From Marinilabilia salmonicolor (GTDB lineage Bacteria > Bacteroidota > Bacteroidia > Bacteroidales > Marinilabiliaceae), in the NCBI RefSeq assembly GCF_003003035.1, contig NZ_PVTS01000001.1, forward strand, positions 355,939 through 419,938: a stretch of 64,000 bases of DNA, given 5' to 3'. This document shows, in pieces, positions 17,033-25,939 of this stretch (its first letter is position 1; each line of letters opens with the position of its first letter). A program made the position numbers and the translations under genes. The notes beneath the pieces were generated by a model, which did no database searches, was not told the DNA's origin, and worked only from the letters and a program-made list of their open reading frames with translations.

Positions 17033-17785
17033 ATGGCAGGACACAGTAAATGGGCAAATATTAAACATAGAAAAGGTGCACAGGATGCAAAACGGGCAAA
17101 GATGTTTACCCGGATCACCAAGGAAATACAGGTGGCGGTAAAGGAAGGGGGAGCCGATCCGGAGACCAATCCCCGTCTTCGGTTAGCTGTTCAGAATGGT
17201 CGCTCGGTAAATATGCCGAAAGATAATATTAACCGGGCCATTGCCAAAGCATCGGAAGTAGGTGGCGACAGCTTTCAGGAGATTGCTTTTGAAGGTTACG
17301 GACCGGGAGGAGTAGCTGTTTTCCTGGAGTGTATGACCGATAATAACAATCGGACCGTGGGAGCTGTACGATCTATCTTTAATAAGCGAGGAGGAAGTCT
17401 CGGAACCAATGGATCATTGAGCTTTTTGTTTGATAGAAAAGGGGTTTTTCAGATTGTGAAAAATGATGAGATGGACCTGGAAGAGCTGGAACTGGAACTG
17501 ATTGATGCCGGAGCACAGGAGATTGAGAAGGATGATGATCTGATTGTGGTAACTTCGGAGATGGAAGACTTCGGGGCTGTTCAGAAAAAGCTTGAGGAAT
17601 TGGATATTCAGGTGGAGAATGCCGCTTTGCAAAGAATCCCCAATAATTATAAAGAACTGGATCTTGAAAACGCGAAGAAGTTTCTGAGGATGATTGATGA
17701 ATTTGAGGATAATGACGATGTCCAGAATGTGTTTCATAACCTGGAAATGACCGATGAACTTGCCAAATCTCTCGAATCGGATTAA
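17033..17785 (+). CDS. yebC: YebC/PmpR-family protein
   Basis: A 250-residue member of the TACO1/YebC family, beginning with the invariant MAGHSKWANIKHRKGAQDAKR. GYGPGGVAVFLECMTDNNNRT and the G-N-G-S-L-x-F-L-F block (TNGSLSFLFDRKG) are also conserved. Members were described as DNA-binding regulators; more recent work links the family to relief of ribosome stalling at proline stretches. Length is normal. The gene is alone, with its own promoter, followed by a 380-bp repeat region. Confidence 0.95.
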   Translation: MAGHSKWANIKHRKGAQDAKRAKMFTRITKEIQVAVKEGGADPETNPRLRLAVQNGRSVNMPKDNINRAIAKASEVGGDSFQEIAFEGYGPGGVAVFLECMTDNNNRTVGAVRSIFNKRGGSLGTNGSLSFLFDRKGVFQIVKNDEMDLEELELELIDAGAQEIEKDDDLIVVTSEMEDFGAVQKKLEELDIQVENAALQRIPNNYKELDLENAKKFLRMIDEFEDNDDVQNVFHNLEMTDELAKSLESD

Positions 17786-17859
17786 GAAATTATTGTTTTG
17801 TGCAACTACTTTGCGGCACATTACGTATATTCGTATAATTCCTGATTTTATAAAACTTA

Positions 17860-17903
17860 TTCTGATAAAACGAGCCCCGAATGTTAGGTACGGTTTTATC
17901 AGG
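17860..17903. repeat. Hairpin CTGATAAAAC / GTTTTATCAG upstream of R1b
   Basis: The 10-bp arms are perfect inverted repeats around about 20 bp. The left arm continues GAGC, like the R1 left end (GAAACGAGC). It may be a decayed R1 relative or a transcription stop for yebC, although no T-tract follows directly. Confidence 0.45.
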
Positions 17904-17920
17904 CCAATAACTTAGATAAA

Positions 17921-18040
17921 TTTTATACTAATGAAACGAGCATGGCAAGGGGTGTCACAAAAGACAATGTATAAATTCCTTACATGCGAGTTCCATCCGA
18001 CCTTGAAAAATTAATTTTATACGGATGAAACGAGCATGAT
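17921..18040 (+). repeat. Start-codon-proximal repeat R1, copy b with partial duplication
   Basis: TTTTATACTAATGAAACGAG starts the element and ATGCGAGTTCCATCCGACC ends its inverted half. TTTTATACGGATGAAACGAG then appears again at 18016-18035, as if a second copy began. The two ends pair as GATGAAACGAGCATG against CATGCGAGTTCCATC with few mismatches. The copy at 28800-28895 is very similar over its whole length. No gene begins at either internal ATG. Confidence 0.7.
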
Positions 18041-18122
18041 ATTTTTTAATATAATTTTCTCAAGAAAACATTTTTAAAAAAATATTATGCGAGAGCGAAG
18101 CGGTTCCATTCGTTCTCAAATT
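18041..18122. repeat. AT-rich imperfect hairpin and degenerate R1 end
   Basis: Two AT-rich arms (ATATTTTTTAATATAATTTT and its near complement) form an imperfect hairpin. ATGCGAGAGCGAAGCGGTTC and CATTCG follow, a variant of the R1 right end. The stretch is non-coding and ends about 40 bp before the universal stress gene, whose own start reads ATGAAACGCG, like an R1 left end. Confidence 0.4.
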
Positions 18123-18164
18123 TTTAATTAGTTTTTTATCAGATAATTACAAAATTTTAAACGA

Positions 18165-19004
18165 ATGAAACGCGTTCTTGTCCCTATCGATTTTTCTGAC
18201 AACTCTGTTTTCGCATTGAAAATTGGACTGGAGTTATCCAATCACCTGCATGCATCGCTTAGAATGATTCATGTTCAGACAGGTCAAAAATATGCACCGG
18301 AATTTTTGGGAGACAATCCGGAGGAGCGATTGATCGGGCAGGCCAAGGCGTGGTTGGAGCATTTGATAGAGAAATACGGGCCGGAGTACCGCGTTTATAA
18401 TGGAGAATTCGACTTTAAAGTCAGGGAAGGTAATGTGGTCAGGGAAATCACCAATCAAGCCAGATATGATGATGTAAGCCTTATTGTGGTAGGAACACAC
18501 GGCGTTTCAGGAGTGGAGGATCGTTGGCTGGGAAGTAATGCGTACCGGCTGGTGTCACATGCTCCATGCCCGGTATTAACCACCCGAAAAGGAATGAAAT
18601 GGGAATCTCCACACCGAATTGTATTGCCATTGGATCACAATAAACTTACCCGGAAAATTGTTCCTGTGGTAACAGGTTTTGGCAAATTGCTCAAGGCAGA
18701 AATCAATATTCTTGCACTTCAGCGTAAATCGAGATGGATACTTCCCGGCTTGAGTGATATCTATGCCAAACAGGCTGAGAAATACATTAAAAGCAATACT
18801 GACCTGGAGGTTTCGGTAACCCCGTTTAAATGGGGTGGGGATGCAAAGAATATTCTTTCTCTCGCCAGAGAAAAGGGTGCTTCCGTTATTGCCATTCATT
18901 TGAGTAAGGCACTCAGCCCATTCGATAGTGTATTCAGGCCCTTCGCCAATGAGCTGCTCAACCTTGCAGATATTCCCGTTCTGGTAGTACCGGTTAAGGA
19001 ATAA
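18165..19004 (+). CDS. Tandem-domain universal stress protein
   Basis: A 279-residue cytosolic protein with two UspA-like alpha/beta domains (residues about 1-145 and 150-279). The first domain keeps a nucleotide-binding signature of the G-x2-G-x9-G-S kind (GTHGVSGVEDRWLGSNA) and ends HAPCPVLTTR. The second ends ADIPVLVVPVKE but lacks the glycine loop. Domain one may therefore bind ATP while domain two does not. Its promoter is not clear, because the upstream 380 bp are filled by repeats. Cellular role is unspecified stress resistance by family analogy. Confidence 0.88.
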   Translation: MKRVLVPIDFSDNSVFALKIGLELSNHLHASLRMIHVQTGQKYAPEFLGDNPEERLIGQAKAWLEHLIEKYGPEYRVYNGEFDFKVREGNVVREITNQARYDDVSLIVVGTHGVSGVEDRWLGSNAYRLVSHAPCPVLTTRKGMKWESPHRIVLPLDHNKLTRKIVPVVTGFGKLLKAEINILALQRKSRWILPGLSDIYAKQAEKYIKSNTDLEVSVTPFKWGGDAKNILSLAREKGASVIAIHLSKALSPFDSVFRPFANELLNLADIPVLVVPVKE

Positions 19005-19010
19005 AAATTG

Positions 19011-19018
19011 TAACTTTG
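19011..19018 (+). promoter_or_regulatory. -7 box TAACTTTG for the SPOR-domain gene
   Basis: A full match to TAnnTTTG lies between the universal stress gene and the ATG at 19043, which supports that ATG over a start at 19016. No clear -33 box is seen. Confidence 0.55.
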
Positions 19019-19042
19019 CCTGCAAAAGAAGAACAGATTAAG

Positions 19043-19510
19043 ATGAGAATAGTAGCAGGATTTATCTTTTTTTTGATTGCTGTGGGCGCAAATGCCCAAT
19101 TGCCCGGAGAGACTGCAGCATACAATGCGGATGTTTTCTCTGAATTGGAGCAGGTAAGCAGCAATCAGGGAATTATTACCATAGAGCAATCTGCCCGTAT
19201 GAGGGCGCTTGTCAATACGCATATCAATATGAATAAAAGAGCCGGCGGAGTTGAAGGATTCCGGGTTCAGTTGTACAGTGGTGTGGGTAGTAAAGCCAGG
19301 CAGGAAGCATTGGAAGCCAAAGAAAAGGTGTTGACCGATTTTCCTGAAGAGAATGTTTTTATAGAGTACAGTGCACCATTTTGGCGCGTAAGAATGGGGA
19401 ATTTCAGACACAAACACGAAGCATTGCCGTTGCTCAATAAGTTGAAAGAGTTATTTCCGGCCTGCTATGTGGTTAAAGTTTCTGATGTCCCGTTAAGATC
19501 TTTAAAGTAA
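19043..19510 (+). CDS. Secreted SPOR-domain protein
   Basis: A protein of about 155 residues with a signal peptide (MRIVAGFIFFLIAVGANAQ) and a C-terminal SPOR domain (residues about 80-150: GFRVQLYSGVGSKARQEALE, FWRVRMGNFRHKHEALPLL, YVVKVSDVPL). SPOR domains bind peptidoglycan strands stripped of stem peptides and often target proteins to the division site. The mature protein is periplasmic or outer-membrane associated. It is downstream of the universal stress gene but has its own -7 box and a strong terminator. Confidence 0.82.
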   Translation: MRIVAGFIFFLIAVGANAQLPGETAAYNADVFSELEQVSSNQGIITIEQSARMRALVNTHINMNKRAGGVEGFRVQLYSGVGSKARQEALEAKEKVLTDFPEENVFIEYSAPFWRVRMGNFRHKHEALPLLNKLKELFPACYVVKVSDVPLRSLK

Positions 19511-19518
19511 AAAAACAG

Positions 19519-19550
19519 GCCCGCTTGTCAATCAAGCGGGCTTTTCTTTT
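19519..19550 (+). terminator. Intrinsic terminator after the SPOR gene
   Basis: GCCCGCTTG and CAAGCGGGC are perfect 9-bp arms around TCAAT, followed by TTTTCTTTTT. Confidence 0.9.
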
Positions 19551-19744
19551 TGCAAAATGTTTTTACACGGTTTGCGAGGAGGTCAGTTTCCGGTTATTTA
19601 TTTCCCGGTAAAGGGGAATAACCCACTGCAAATATGTTTCTCTTGAAGCGGGTATGGATGTCAAAAATAACGTATTGCTAAGGAATAGGGCCAGAGTCGA
19701 ATGGGTGAGCTACTTATACGCGGGTTCCGTCAGACCAATTAGAA

Positions 19745-19928
19745 GAGTCTGGTTATGAACTAAGCAAAATTTGTTTTTAGTCCTGTTTCTGGTCAGAAAG
19801 TGCCAATTGTTAGGCTTGCGAAGCCGCCAAAAACGGAGTTTACTAATCGTAACTGAGTATTTTGGCGGCTAGCGAAACAGCCTACCCCGATCCTTCGGGG
19901 ACGCAAGTGGTACTTTATGGACAGAAAC
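19745..19928 (+). repeat. Palindromic intergenic repeat R2, copy b
   Basis: Begins GTCTGGTTATGAACTAAGCA and runs through AAAGTGCCAATTG and GGCTTGCGAAGCCGCCAAAA to the mirrored half GAGTATTTTGGCGG ... GTGGTACTTTATGGACAG. A small extra hairpin (CCCCGATCCTTCGGGG) sits in the right arm. It lies between the SPOR gene and the PurF-like gene and ends about 40 bp before the latter's ATG. Confidence 0.75.
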
Positions 19929-19966
19929 CAATTACATTGATTAATTTTATACTGTTCGATTAAATT

Positions 19967-21868
19967 ATGAGTGATCAGATTAAGCATGAATGTGGTATTG
20001 TTCTCATCAGGTTGCTGAAACCGCTGAGCTATTACCAGGAGAAGTATGGAACGTGGCGTTTCGGGTTGAATAAGTTGTACCTCCTGATGGAGAAACAACA
20101 CAACAGGGGGCAGGATGGTGCCGGAGTGGTTAGTTTGAAGCTGAACCAACCGGCCGGAAAGAAGTATCTATCCCGTCAACGATCCAATAAGGGGAATCCT
20201 ATTCAGGAGGTCTTTGCAGACATCCATCGCAGGTTCGACAATGCGTATGATCACCATCCCGAGCTGCTCAATGATCCTGTGTGGGCCAAAGAAAACCTCC
20301 CATTTGCAGGGGAACTTTACCTGGGGCATCTCCGGTACGGAACTTTTGGCAATAACAGCATTGATTATGTGCATCCGGTAATGCGGGAAAACAACTGGCG
20401 CTCGAGGAATCTGGTTCTGGCGGGTAATTTCAATCTTACCAATGTGGATGAGATTTTTAAGACGCTAATTGATCTGGGCCAGCATCCCAAAGATTATACG
20501 GATACTGAATCTATGCTCGAAAACGTCGGGCATTTTCTGGATGAGGAGAATCAACTTCTTTTCAGACAGTTTAAGAATGAAGGTTTCTCCAATAAAGAAA
20601 TTTCCGCATTAATTGAGAAAAATCTGGATGTAAGGAAAGTGCTTGAACGATCCAGTCGCCGGTGGGACGGGGGGTATGTCATCGCCGGGCTGATAGGCCA
20701 TGGCGACTCTTTTGTGATGCGGGATCCGTGGGGAATCAGGCCTGCCTCCTATTATGCCAATGATGAGTTTGTGGTGGTGGCATCAGAGCGACCTGTAATA
20801 CAGACTGCTCTGAATGTGCGATCGGTGGAAGTGAATGAACTTAAACCGGGACATGCTTTAATTATTAAAAAAGACGGGGCTGTTTCTGAGGAATTGGTTA
20901 CCGTGCCTCAGGAAAAGAAATCATGCTCTTTCGAACGCATTTATTTTTCCAGAGGCAGCGACCGGGATATTTATCAGGAGCGGAAAGAATTGGGACGGTT
21001 GCTTTCGGGTAATATTCTGGAGAAAATAAATTTCGATCTGGAGAATACCGTCTTTTCTTACATTCCCAATACTGCTGAGACTGCATTTTACGGTATGATT
21101 GAGGGGATTCGTTCTCATCTGGATGTGGAGAAAACCCGTAAAATAATGGCTTTGGGCAAAGATCTCACTGAAGAAAAAGTGTCGGAGATTCTGAGTCTTG
21201 AGCCACGCATCGAAAAAGTGGCCATAAAAGATGTGAAGATGCGCACCTTTATTACTGATGACAGTAGCAGGGATGATCTTGTAGCTCATGTTTACGATGT
21301 CACCTATGGGATTGTAAAAAATAAAGTGGACACACTCGTTATTATTGACGATTCCATTGTTAGGGGGACAACGCTGAAGCGCAGTATCCTTAAGATTTTG
21401 GACAGACTGCACCCGAAAAAGATTATTGTGGTCTCTTCGGCGCCTCAGATACGTTTCCCCGATTGTTATGGCATTGATATGGCACGTCTGAAGGATTTTT
21501 GTGCTTTTAGTGCGGCTATCGAATTACTTAAAGATTCGGGTAAGGAAGAGGTGATTGAGAAAGTTTACCGTCAGTGTAAAGAGCAACAAAATCTTCCCAA
21601 AGAGGAGATTGTGAACTATGTGAAAGAGATTTACAGGCCATTTACAGATGAACAGATTTCTGCAAAAATTGCTGAAATGCTGACCCCTCCGGACATCGAT
21701 GCGGAGGTGGAAGTGGTTTATCAAACAGTGGAAAATCTTCACCGGGCCTGTGCCAATGACCGCGGTGACTGGTACTTTACGGGAAATTACCCTACGCCGG
21801 GCGGAAATAAAGTGGTTAATACCTCATTCATTAACTTTATTGAAGGCATTAATACCAGAGCTTATTGA
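19967..21868 (+). CDS. Amidophosphoribosyltransferase (PurF)-like protein, long form
   Basis: A 633-residue protein with a class II glutamine amidotransferase (Ntn) domain. The Cys is at position 9 (HECGIV), so an 8-residue propeptide must be removed, and QHNRGQDGAGVV and DPWGIRP are conserved. A phosphoribosyltransferase domain with the PRPP loop VIIDDSIVRGTT lies at about residues 462-473, followed by CYGIDM. Standard PurF has about 470-510 residues; here there is an insert just after the catalytic Cys, extra sequence before the PRPP loop and a tail of about 100 residues. It could be the working PurF or a paralogue with a changed role. No other purine gene is adjacent. Confidence 0.8.
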   Translation: MSDQIKHECGIVLIRLLKPLSYYQEKYGTWRFGLNKLYLLMEKQHNRGQDGAGVVSLKLNQPAGKKYLSRQRSNKGNPIQEVFADIHRRFDNAYDHHPELLNDPVWAKENLPFAGELYLGHLRYGTFGNNSIDYVHPVMRENNWRSRNLVLAGNFNLTNVDEIFKTLIDLGQHPKDYTDTESMLENVGHFLDEENQLLFRQFKNEGFSNKEISALIEKNLDVRKVLERSSRRWDGGYVIAGLIGHGDSFVMRDPWGIRPASYYANDEFVVVASERPVIQTALNVRSVEVNELKPGHALIIKKDGAVSEELVTVPQEKKSCSFERIYFSRGSDRDIYQERKELGRLLSGNILEKINFDLENTVFSYIPNTAETAFYGMIEGIRSHLDVEKTRKIMALGKDLTEEKVSEILSLEPRIEKVAIKDVKMRTFITDDSSRDDLVAHVYDVTYGIVKNKVDTLVIIDDSIVRGTTLKRSILKILDRLHPKKIIVVSSAPQIRFPDCYGIDMARLKDFCAFSAAIELLKDSGKEEVIEKVYRQCKEQQNLPKEEIVNYVKEIYRPFTDEQISAKIAEMLTPPDIDAEVEVVYQTVENLHRACANDRGDWYFTGNYPTPGGNKVVNTSFINFIEGINTRAY

Positions 21869-21888
21869 TTATTTGCTTTGAAGTTAAC

Positions 21889-21923
21889 AAAAGGGTGGAG
21901 CTGCTGGCAGTTCCACCCTTTTT
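21889..21923 (+). terminator. Terminator between the PurF-like and serine hydrolase genes
   Basis: AAAAGGGTGGA and TCCACCCTTTTT arms enclose about 12 nt. It sits between convergent genes, with A- and T-runs on the two sides, so it is probably bidirectional. Confidence 0.85.
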
Positions 21924-21934
21924 GATGATGAGGT

Positions 21935-23104
21935 TTATGGTCTTTGTGTAAGAATATCTAATCCTGCCCTGACCCATGTATAGGCATCCCTTGGGTGATG
22001 GTTGATGTATTCGTTGCTTCTTTGGTGCCCTAGCCTTACAATCACCGCATTATGGGAAGGGATTACGAAAATGTATTGGCCCAGAATTCCTCTTGCATAA
22101 GGAATGTTTTCGCCTTCGTAATTCATCACCCACCAGTGCATACCATAGTATTCTACCATTTGGGCATCTTCGTTGGTAAGGTACCTGGCAGGTGTTGTCA
22201 TCTCCCTGATATACTGATCAGAGATTATTTTTTCCCCATGAAATCGTCCCCGGTTGAGTACCAGACTACCTATGCGGGCAAAGTCTCGTGGAGTACTGTT
22301 GAAGCAGCAATAAGCTTTTTCGGTTCCTTTTCGTTTGTCAAGCGACCAGAGTGCAGGCACCTCTGCACCCAATGGTTGCCACAGTTTTTTGGATGCATAT
22401 TCAGCGAGTGACATTTCTGTTGTGGCCGAAAGAATCCTTTCCAGAAACTGAGTGTCACCACTTTTATAATTAAACATGATTCCGGGATGGTTAACGATTT
22501 TAACGCGTTTCATGGTGCCCGGTAAATCCCTTCCATAATAAGCGCGGGTTGTAATGGAAAATGGTGAGCTGTAGTGTTCGTCCCAATTAGAGGCCGAGCT
22601 CATGGTCAGCAGATGCCGGATGGTCAGTTGATCACTGTGGGTTCCTCTTAACCATGGCAGGTATTTGCTGACTTTGTCATCTACACTTCCAATATAGCCG
22701 TCATCAATGGCACATCCAATGAGTAGTGAAACAATACTTTTGGCCATTGAGAAAGAGTTGGAGATGGTTGAGGAGTCATGGCCTCCCTGGTATTGTTCAA
22801 AAAGAACAGAATCGTTTTGGATGATCAGAAACCCCGTTGTTTTAAGATTTTCCATTGAGTCTCTGACAGATTCTGCCGGTATGGAATAGCGGTTGTAATC
22901 GAAAGTTAGCGGCCAGGGGCGTGGAGTCCCGGTTTTCACTTCCCGGTTATCGAAAATTTTGTAGTCATCAATATCGGGAGTGAGGTATATCATCCCCTTT
23001 TGAAGGTAATCGGGAAGGAGTGTATAAAGTGCCGTTATACCAACAATTGAGAAAATAACAATTTTAAAGGTCTTACTTTTTTTGACTTTTCCTGATTTTT
23101 TCAT
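21935..23104 (-). CDS. Membrane-anchored serine hydrolase (beta-lactamase family)
   Basis: A protein of about 389 residues with a basic N-terminus and one membrane helix (FKIVIFSIVGITALYTLLP), then a class C beta-lactamase / DD-peptidase-type domain. The SxxK motif is SMAK in NSFSMAKSIVSLLIG. LTIRHLLTMSSASNWDE is typical of the family, and YYGMHWWVM and a late GILGQYIFVIP lie in the C-terminal part. It probably acts on the periplasmic side; the substrate is unknown and resistance should not be assumed. Its 5' end overlaps the 3' end of the Lpd-like gene. The start at 23104 (MKKSGK) is preferred to 23146 because it reduces the overlap. Confidence 0.8.
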   Translation of the reverse strand: MKKSGKVKKSKTFKIVIFSIVGITALYTLLPDYLQKGMIYLTPDIDDYKIFDNREVKTGTPRPWPLTFDYNRYSIPAESVRDSMENLKTTGFLIIQNDSVLFEQYQGGHDSSTISNSFSMAKSIVSLLIGCAIDDGYIGSVDDKVSKYLPWLRGTHSDQLTIRHLLTMSSASNWDEHYSSPFSITTRAYYGRDLPGTMKRVKIVNHPGIMFNYKSGDTQFLERILSATTEMSLAEYASKKLWQPLGAEVPALWSLDKRKGTEKAYCCFNSTPRDFARIGSLVLNRGRFHGEKIISDQYIREMTTPARYLTNEDAQMVEYYGMHWWVMNYEGENIPYARGILGQYIFVIPSHNAVIVRLGHQRSNEYINHHPRDAYTWVRAGLDILTQRP

Positions 23105-24623
23105 CTCTCGGAGTTTGCGTTTTCGGGTCACCGGGCTTCCATTCACTTACTTTTATGTGTTTGGGAAAGGCAACCGGTTTAAAAATTGATTTTGAGGCGA
23201 GCGCTCTCATGCTTTCCTGAATGCCTTCCGTGATGCTGGGATGGGGGTAAAATACCCGCAATACTTCACTCAGACTGTTGCCCTGGTTGATGAGGTGTGC
23301 TACAGCAACGATATAAGCAGAAGCCTGAGGGCCGGAAGCTCTCATGCCAAGAATGCGCTGTTCGTCATCATTGCTTACCAGAATTTTAACAAAACCGTGA
23401 GTGTTGCGCATAGCAATGGCACGGTTGACCAGTATATTGGAATAGAAAACTGCTCGGTAACCGATGTTTTTCTCCTGGAGCGTTTTTTCATTTGCTCCCA
23501 CTGCTGCTACCTCCGGTTTGAAAAACATCAGGGTTGACATATTGGAATAATCGGGGAGGTAACAGATGCTTTTCGCAATGGCTTCCGCGGCCAATCGTCC
23601 CTGAAATTCTGCTACACTGTACAACTGGGCCTGCGCTGTTACATCGCCGATGGCATAGATGTGTGTATGGCCGTGGTTGTTCTCTACACATCCGTTTTCA
23701 TCTACCGGGATGAGCCCTCGCTTATCGGGGGTAACCCCCAATGTTTCAAGTCCAATATTTTGTGTGTTTGGTTCCCTGCCAATGGCAATGAGGGCAACAT
23801 CCACCTCGATTACACGGCTGTTTCCCGCATCGTAATCCAACACTACTTCCAGGTGCCCCGGATGTTCCCTGATACATCTTAGCTGGGCTGTATGGTGTAC
23901 AATGACACCGTTTTTTTCCAGGTTGTCGGATACAAACTCACTTACATCATCGTCTTCGTAAGGAAGTACCCGGTTTGACCGGTCCAGCAGGTGAACCTGA
24001 GTTTGGTTGAAGTTGGAGAATATGGTGGCAAATTCACATCCGATAATTCCTGAACCAATGATGAGCAGACGGCCGGGGAATTTTGACAGGGAGAGGATAT
24101 TGTCTGAGGTAATGATTCGTTTTCCGTCCGTTTTTACTCCGGGCAGTCTCCGGGGATGCGCTCCTGTGGCGATGATGAAATAATCCCCGTGAATTGTGAG
24201 CATTTTTCCCTGGTCATCCACCTCAACCGTATGAGCATCTTTGAATTTTGCATATCCTGTGATCAGACTGATGGTCCCTTTGTGGGAAACATTGGCAAAG
24301 GTTTCAATCTGACTGCGCATCTGGTATTGTTTTTCCCGCGCAGCTTCCAAAACTGTATTGCGCACCAGATTGTAATCTACGCTCAATGCACTGGCCCGGT
24401 ATCCGCGATCAACTCTCGCTGCAACGGAATAGTCCATACTCAACTCATACATAGTCTTAGAGGTCAATACTCCATTGATGACGCCGGCTCCTCCGATGTG
24501 ACTTTTTTCTATGATGCAAACTTTTTTGCCAAAGTCGGTAGCTCTGTTGGCTGCAGCGAATCCTCCCGGACCGCTTCCTATCACAACAACATCAAAAGAA
24601 TATTGGTCAGTAGCATTTGTCAT
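23073..24623 (-). CDS. Dihydrolipoamide-dehydrogenase-like flavoprotein lacking redox cysteines
   Basis: A 516-residue class I pyridine-nucleotide disulfide oxidoreductase fold. The FAD-binding GSGPGGFAA is at residues 16-24, the NAD(P)-binding GSGIIGCEFA near residue 190, the second FAD motif YAIGDVT near residue 325, and a dimerisation domain ends with YPHPSITEGIQE. The canonical redox motif GGTCLNVGCIPSK is GGAGVINGVLTSK (residues 44-56), so both active-site cysteines are gone. It cannot work as a lipoamide dehydrogenase. A transhydrogenase (SthA-like) or another electron-transfer role is possible. The ending adds a charged tail (RDEKIRKSQKK). Confidence 0.8.
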   Translation of the reverse strand: MTNATDQYSFDVVVIGSGPGGFAAANRATDFGKKVCIIEKSHIGGAGVINGVLTSKTMYELSMDYSVAARVDRGYRASALSVDYNLVRNTVLEAAREKQYQMRSQIETFANVSHKGTISLITGYAKFKDAHTVEVDDQGKMLTIHGDYFIIATGAHPRRLPGVKTDGKRIITSDNILSLSKFPGRLLIIGSGIIGCEFATIFSNFNQTQVHLLDRSNRVLPYEDDDVSEFVSDNLEKNGVIVHHTAQLRCIREHPGHLEVVLDYDAGNSRVIEVDVALIAIGREPNTQNIGLETLGVTPDKRGLIPVDENGCVENNHGHTHIYAIGDVTAQAQLYSVAEFQGRLAAEAIAKSICYLPDYSNMSTLMFFKPEVAAVGANEKTLQEKNIGYRAVFYSNILVNRAIAMRNTHGFVKILVSNDDEQRILGMRASGPQASAYIVAVAHLINQGNSLSEVLRVFYPHPSITEGIQESMRALASKSIFKPVAFPKHIKVSEWKPGDPKTQTPRDEKIRKSQKK

Positions 24624-24707
24624 TCCTGCAGATTTATATGAGTGATAATGTTACGGAATGCCCAAATCGCTCAAATAACCTGTTGATTTGGACATTAAAG
24701 CTTTTTA

Positions 24708-25661
24708 TTAATCTTCATTTTGTTCGTCGGGCTTGTAGGTATGAACGTGGCGACTTATTTTGGCCTGATAAAGTTCTTTGATGGTGATAATGATACCGGT
24801 CTCTTCAACACCTCCGAAGCGCTCATTTACTGATGTTCCGAAGGTGCGCATGGAGGGGGATAAGTTCATGTACGCATTAATCAGTGGAGGAATGTTTTCT
24901 CCAAGTTCCCGAACTGTTTTGCTGAGGGTTTTGTAGTCAGCAGCAAATGACTCTCCCGAAAAGATTTCCTGAACTTCACTTTCGGTCAGTGCGGAACTTA
25001 CAGGGTTATGCGGATAGACCAGCTTGTCAGGGTCATTGAAATATTTATCCATGAATGCTCTGATAAGACTACGGGCTTTAAGATTGCTGTGTGCGTACAT
25101 GGTAACCTTTCCAAAGAAATATTCCATGTCGGGGTAGTTGATGATTAAGGAGCCCAAGCCATCCCATAAATTATCCAGTGCGTACAGGCTTTTTGCACCC
25201 ATTTTGCTGGATTGATACTGAGGTTGAACAAAAGATCGTCCGAGTTCAATGGTTTTTGGGAGGTATTCTTTAATAAACTGTTCTGAGAAATGAAACATCC
25301 GGGCAGTGGCCAGATGAATCTTTCCTTCTGCATCCGGTTTCAGGGTTTTACCCATAATGTAACGGTATCCTCCCAGAATTTCTCTGGCTTTGGGATCCCA
25401 TACAATCAACTGATGGTACGGGTTATCACCGATGTCGTAATCGTCCACATCACAATCTTTTCCTGTTCCGCCGCCTGCGGCCCTGAATGACTCCTCGCGG
25501 AGACGCCCCACCTCACGCATCAGTGCAGGTGCATCATTGGCTGTGAAATCATAAATCTTATTCTCACCTTTATTGGTAAAACGTACAAAACGTTCTGTGG
25601 TGAGTTCTGCTTCCAGATCTTCCCGGGGTACGGGAGGAATGATTGGTTTTTCAGAATTCAT
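24708..25661 (-). CDS. OlsB/GlsB-like N-acyltransferase (GNAT fold)
   Basis: A 317-residue protein of the acyltransferase branch related to OlsB (ornithine) and GlsB (glycine) N-acyltransferases, which attach a 3-hydroxy fatty acid to an amino acid. Visible signs are REESFRAAGGGTGKDCDVDDYD, NPYHQLIVWDPKAREILGGYRY, and IELGRSFVQPQYQ with the core KSLYALDNLWDGLG. A PlsC-like gene with a GlsA-like motif lies next upstream on the same strand, as in the glsB-glsA arrangement known in Bacteroides. The lipid is thus probably a glycine or ornithine lipid; the amino acid cannot be read from the sequence. Confidence 0.75.
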   Translation of the reverse strand: MNSEKPIIPPVPREDLEAELTTERFVRFTNKGENKIYDFTANDAPALMREVGRLREESFRAAGGGTGKDCDVDDYDIGDNPYHQLIVWDPKAREILGGYRYIMGKTLKPDAEGKIHLATARMFHFSEQFIKEYLPKTIELGRSFVQPQYQSSKMGAKSLYALDNLWDGLGSLIINYPDMEYFFGKVTMYAHSNLKARSLIRAFMDKYFNDPDKLVYPHNPVSSALTESEVQEIFSGESFAADYKTLSKTVRELGENIPPLINAYMNLSPSMRTFGTSVNERFGGVEETGIIITIKELYQAKISRHVHTYKPDEQNED

Positions 25662-25730
25662 TAGCTTATTATTGGTTCAATTTCGGAACTTGCTATTTGT
25701 CAGGCAACCCTTTTGATATTCTCTAACTAG

Positions 25731-25893
25731 AGCCTGTCTATAAACAAAGCAAAATTTGGTTCTGGTCATGTGTTTGTCAAGAAAGTGCCAGTTACAAGGC
25801 TTTCGAAGCCCGAAAATACGCAGTTTACTTGAGTAAATGAGTAATTTTCGGGCAAGCGTAGCGCAGTAGATGGTACTTTATCGACAAACACTA
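25731..25893 (+). repeat. Palindromic intergenic repeat R2, copy c
   Basis: Begins AGCCTGTCTATAAACAAAGC and passes AAGAAAGTGCCAGTTACAAG and GCAGTTTACTTGAGTAAATG. It closes with TTTTCGGGCAAGCGTAGCGC and GGTACTTTATCGACAAACAC. It lies between the two lipid acyltransferase genes. Confidence 0.8.
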
Positions 25894-25939
25894 ACTATTT
25901 ATTTTGTGGTTGCTCCTGGGAAAGGGGACTTTTACAAAA

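Noticed and set aside
17931..18040. Small genes starting at the ATGAAACGAGC sequences in R1b
   Set aside because: The frames are short, and the ATGs belong to the repeat.
21935..23104. Beta-lactamase conferring antibiotic resistance
   Set aside because: Only the SxxK fold signature is seen; many such proteins are esterases or peptidases, so no resistance claim is made.
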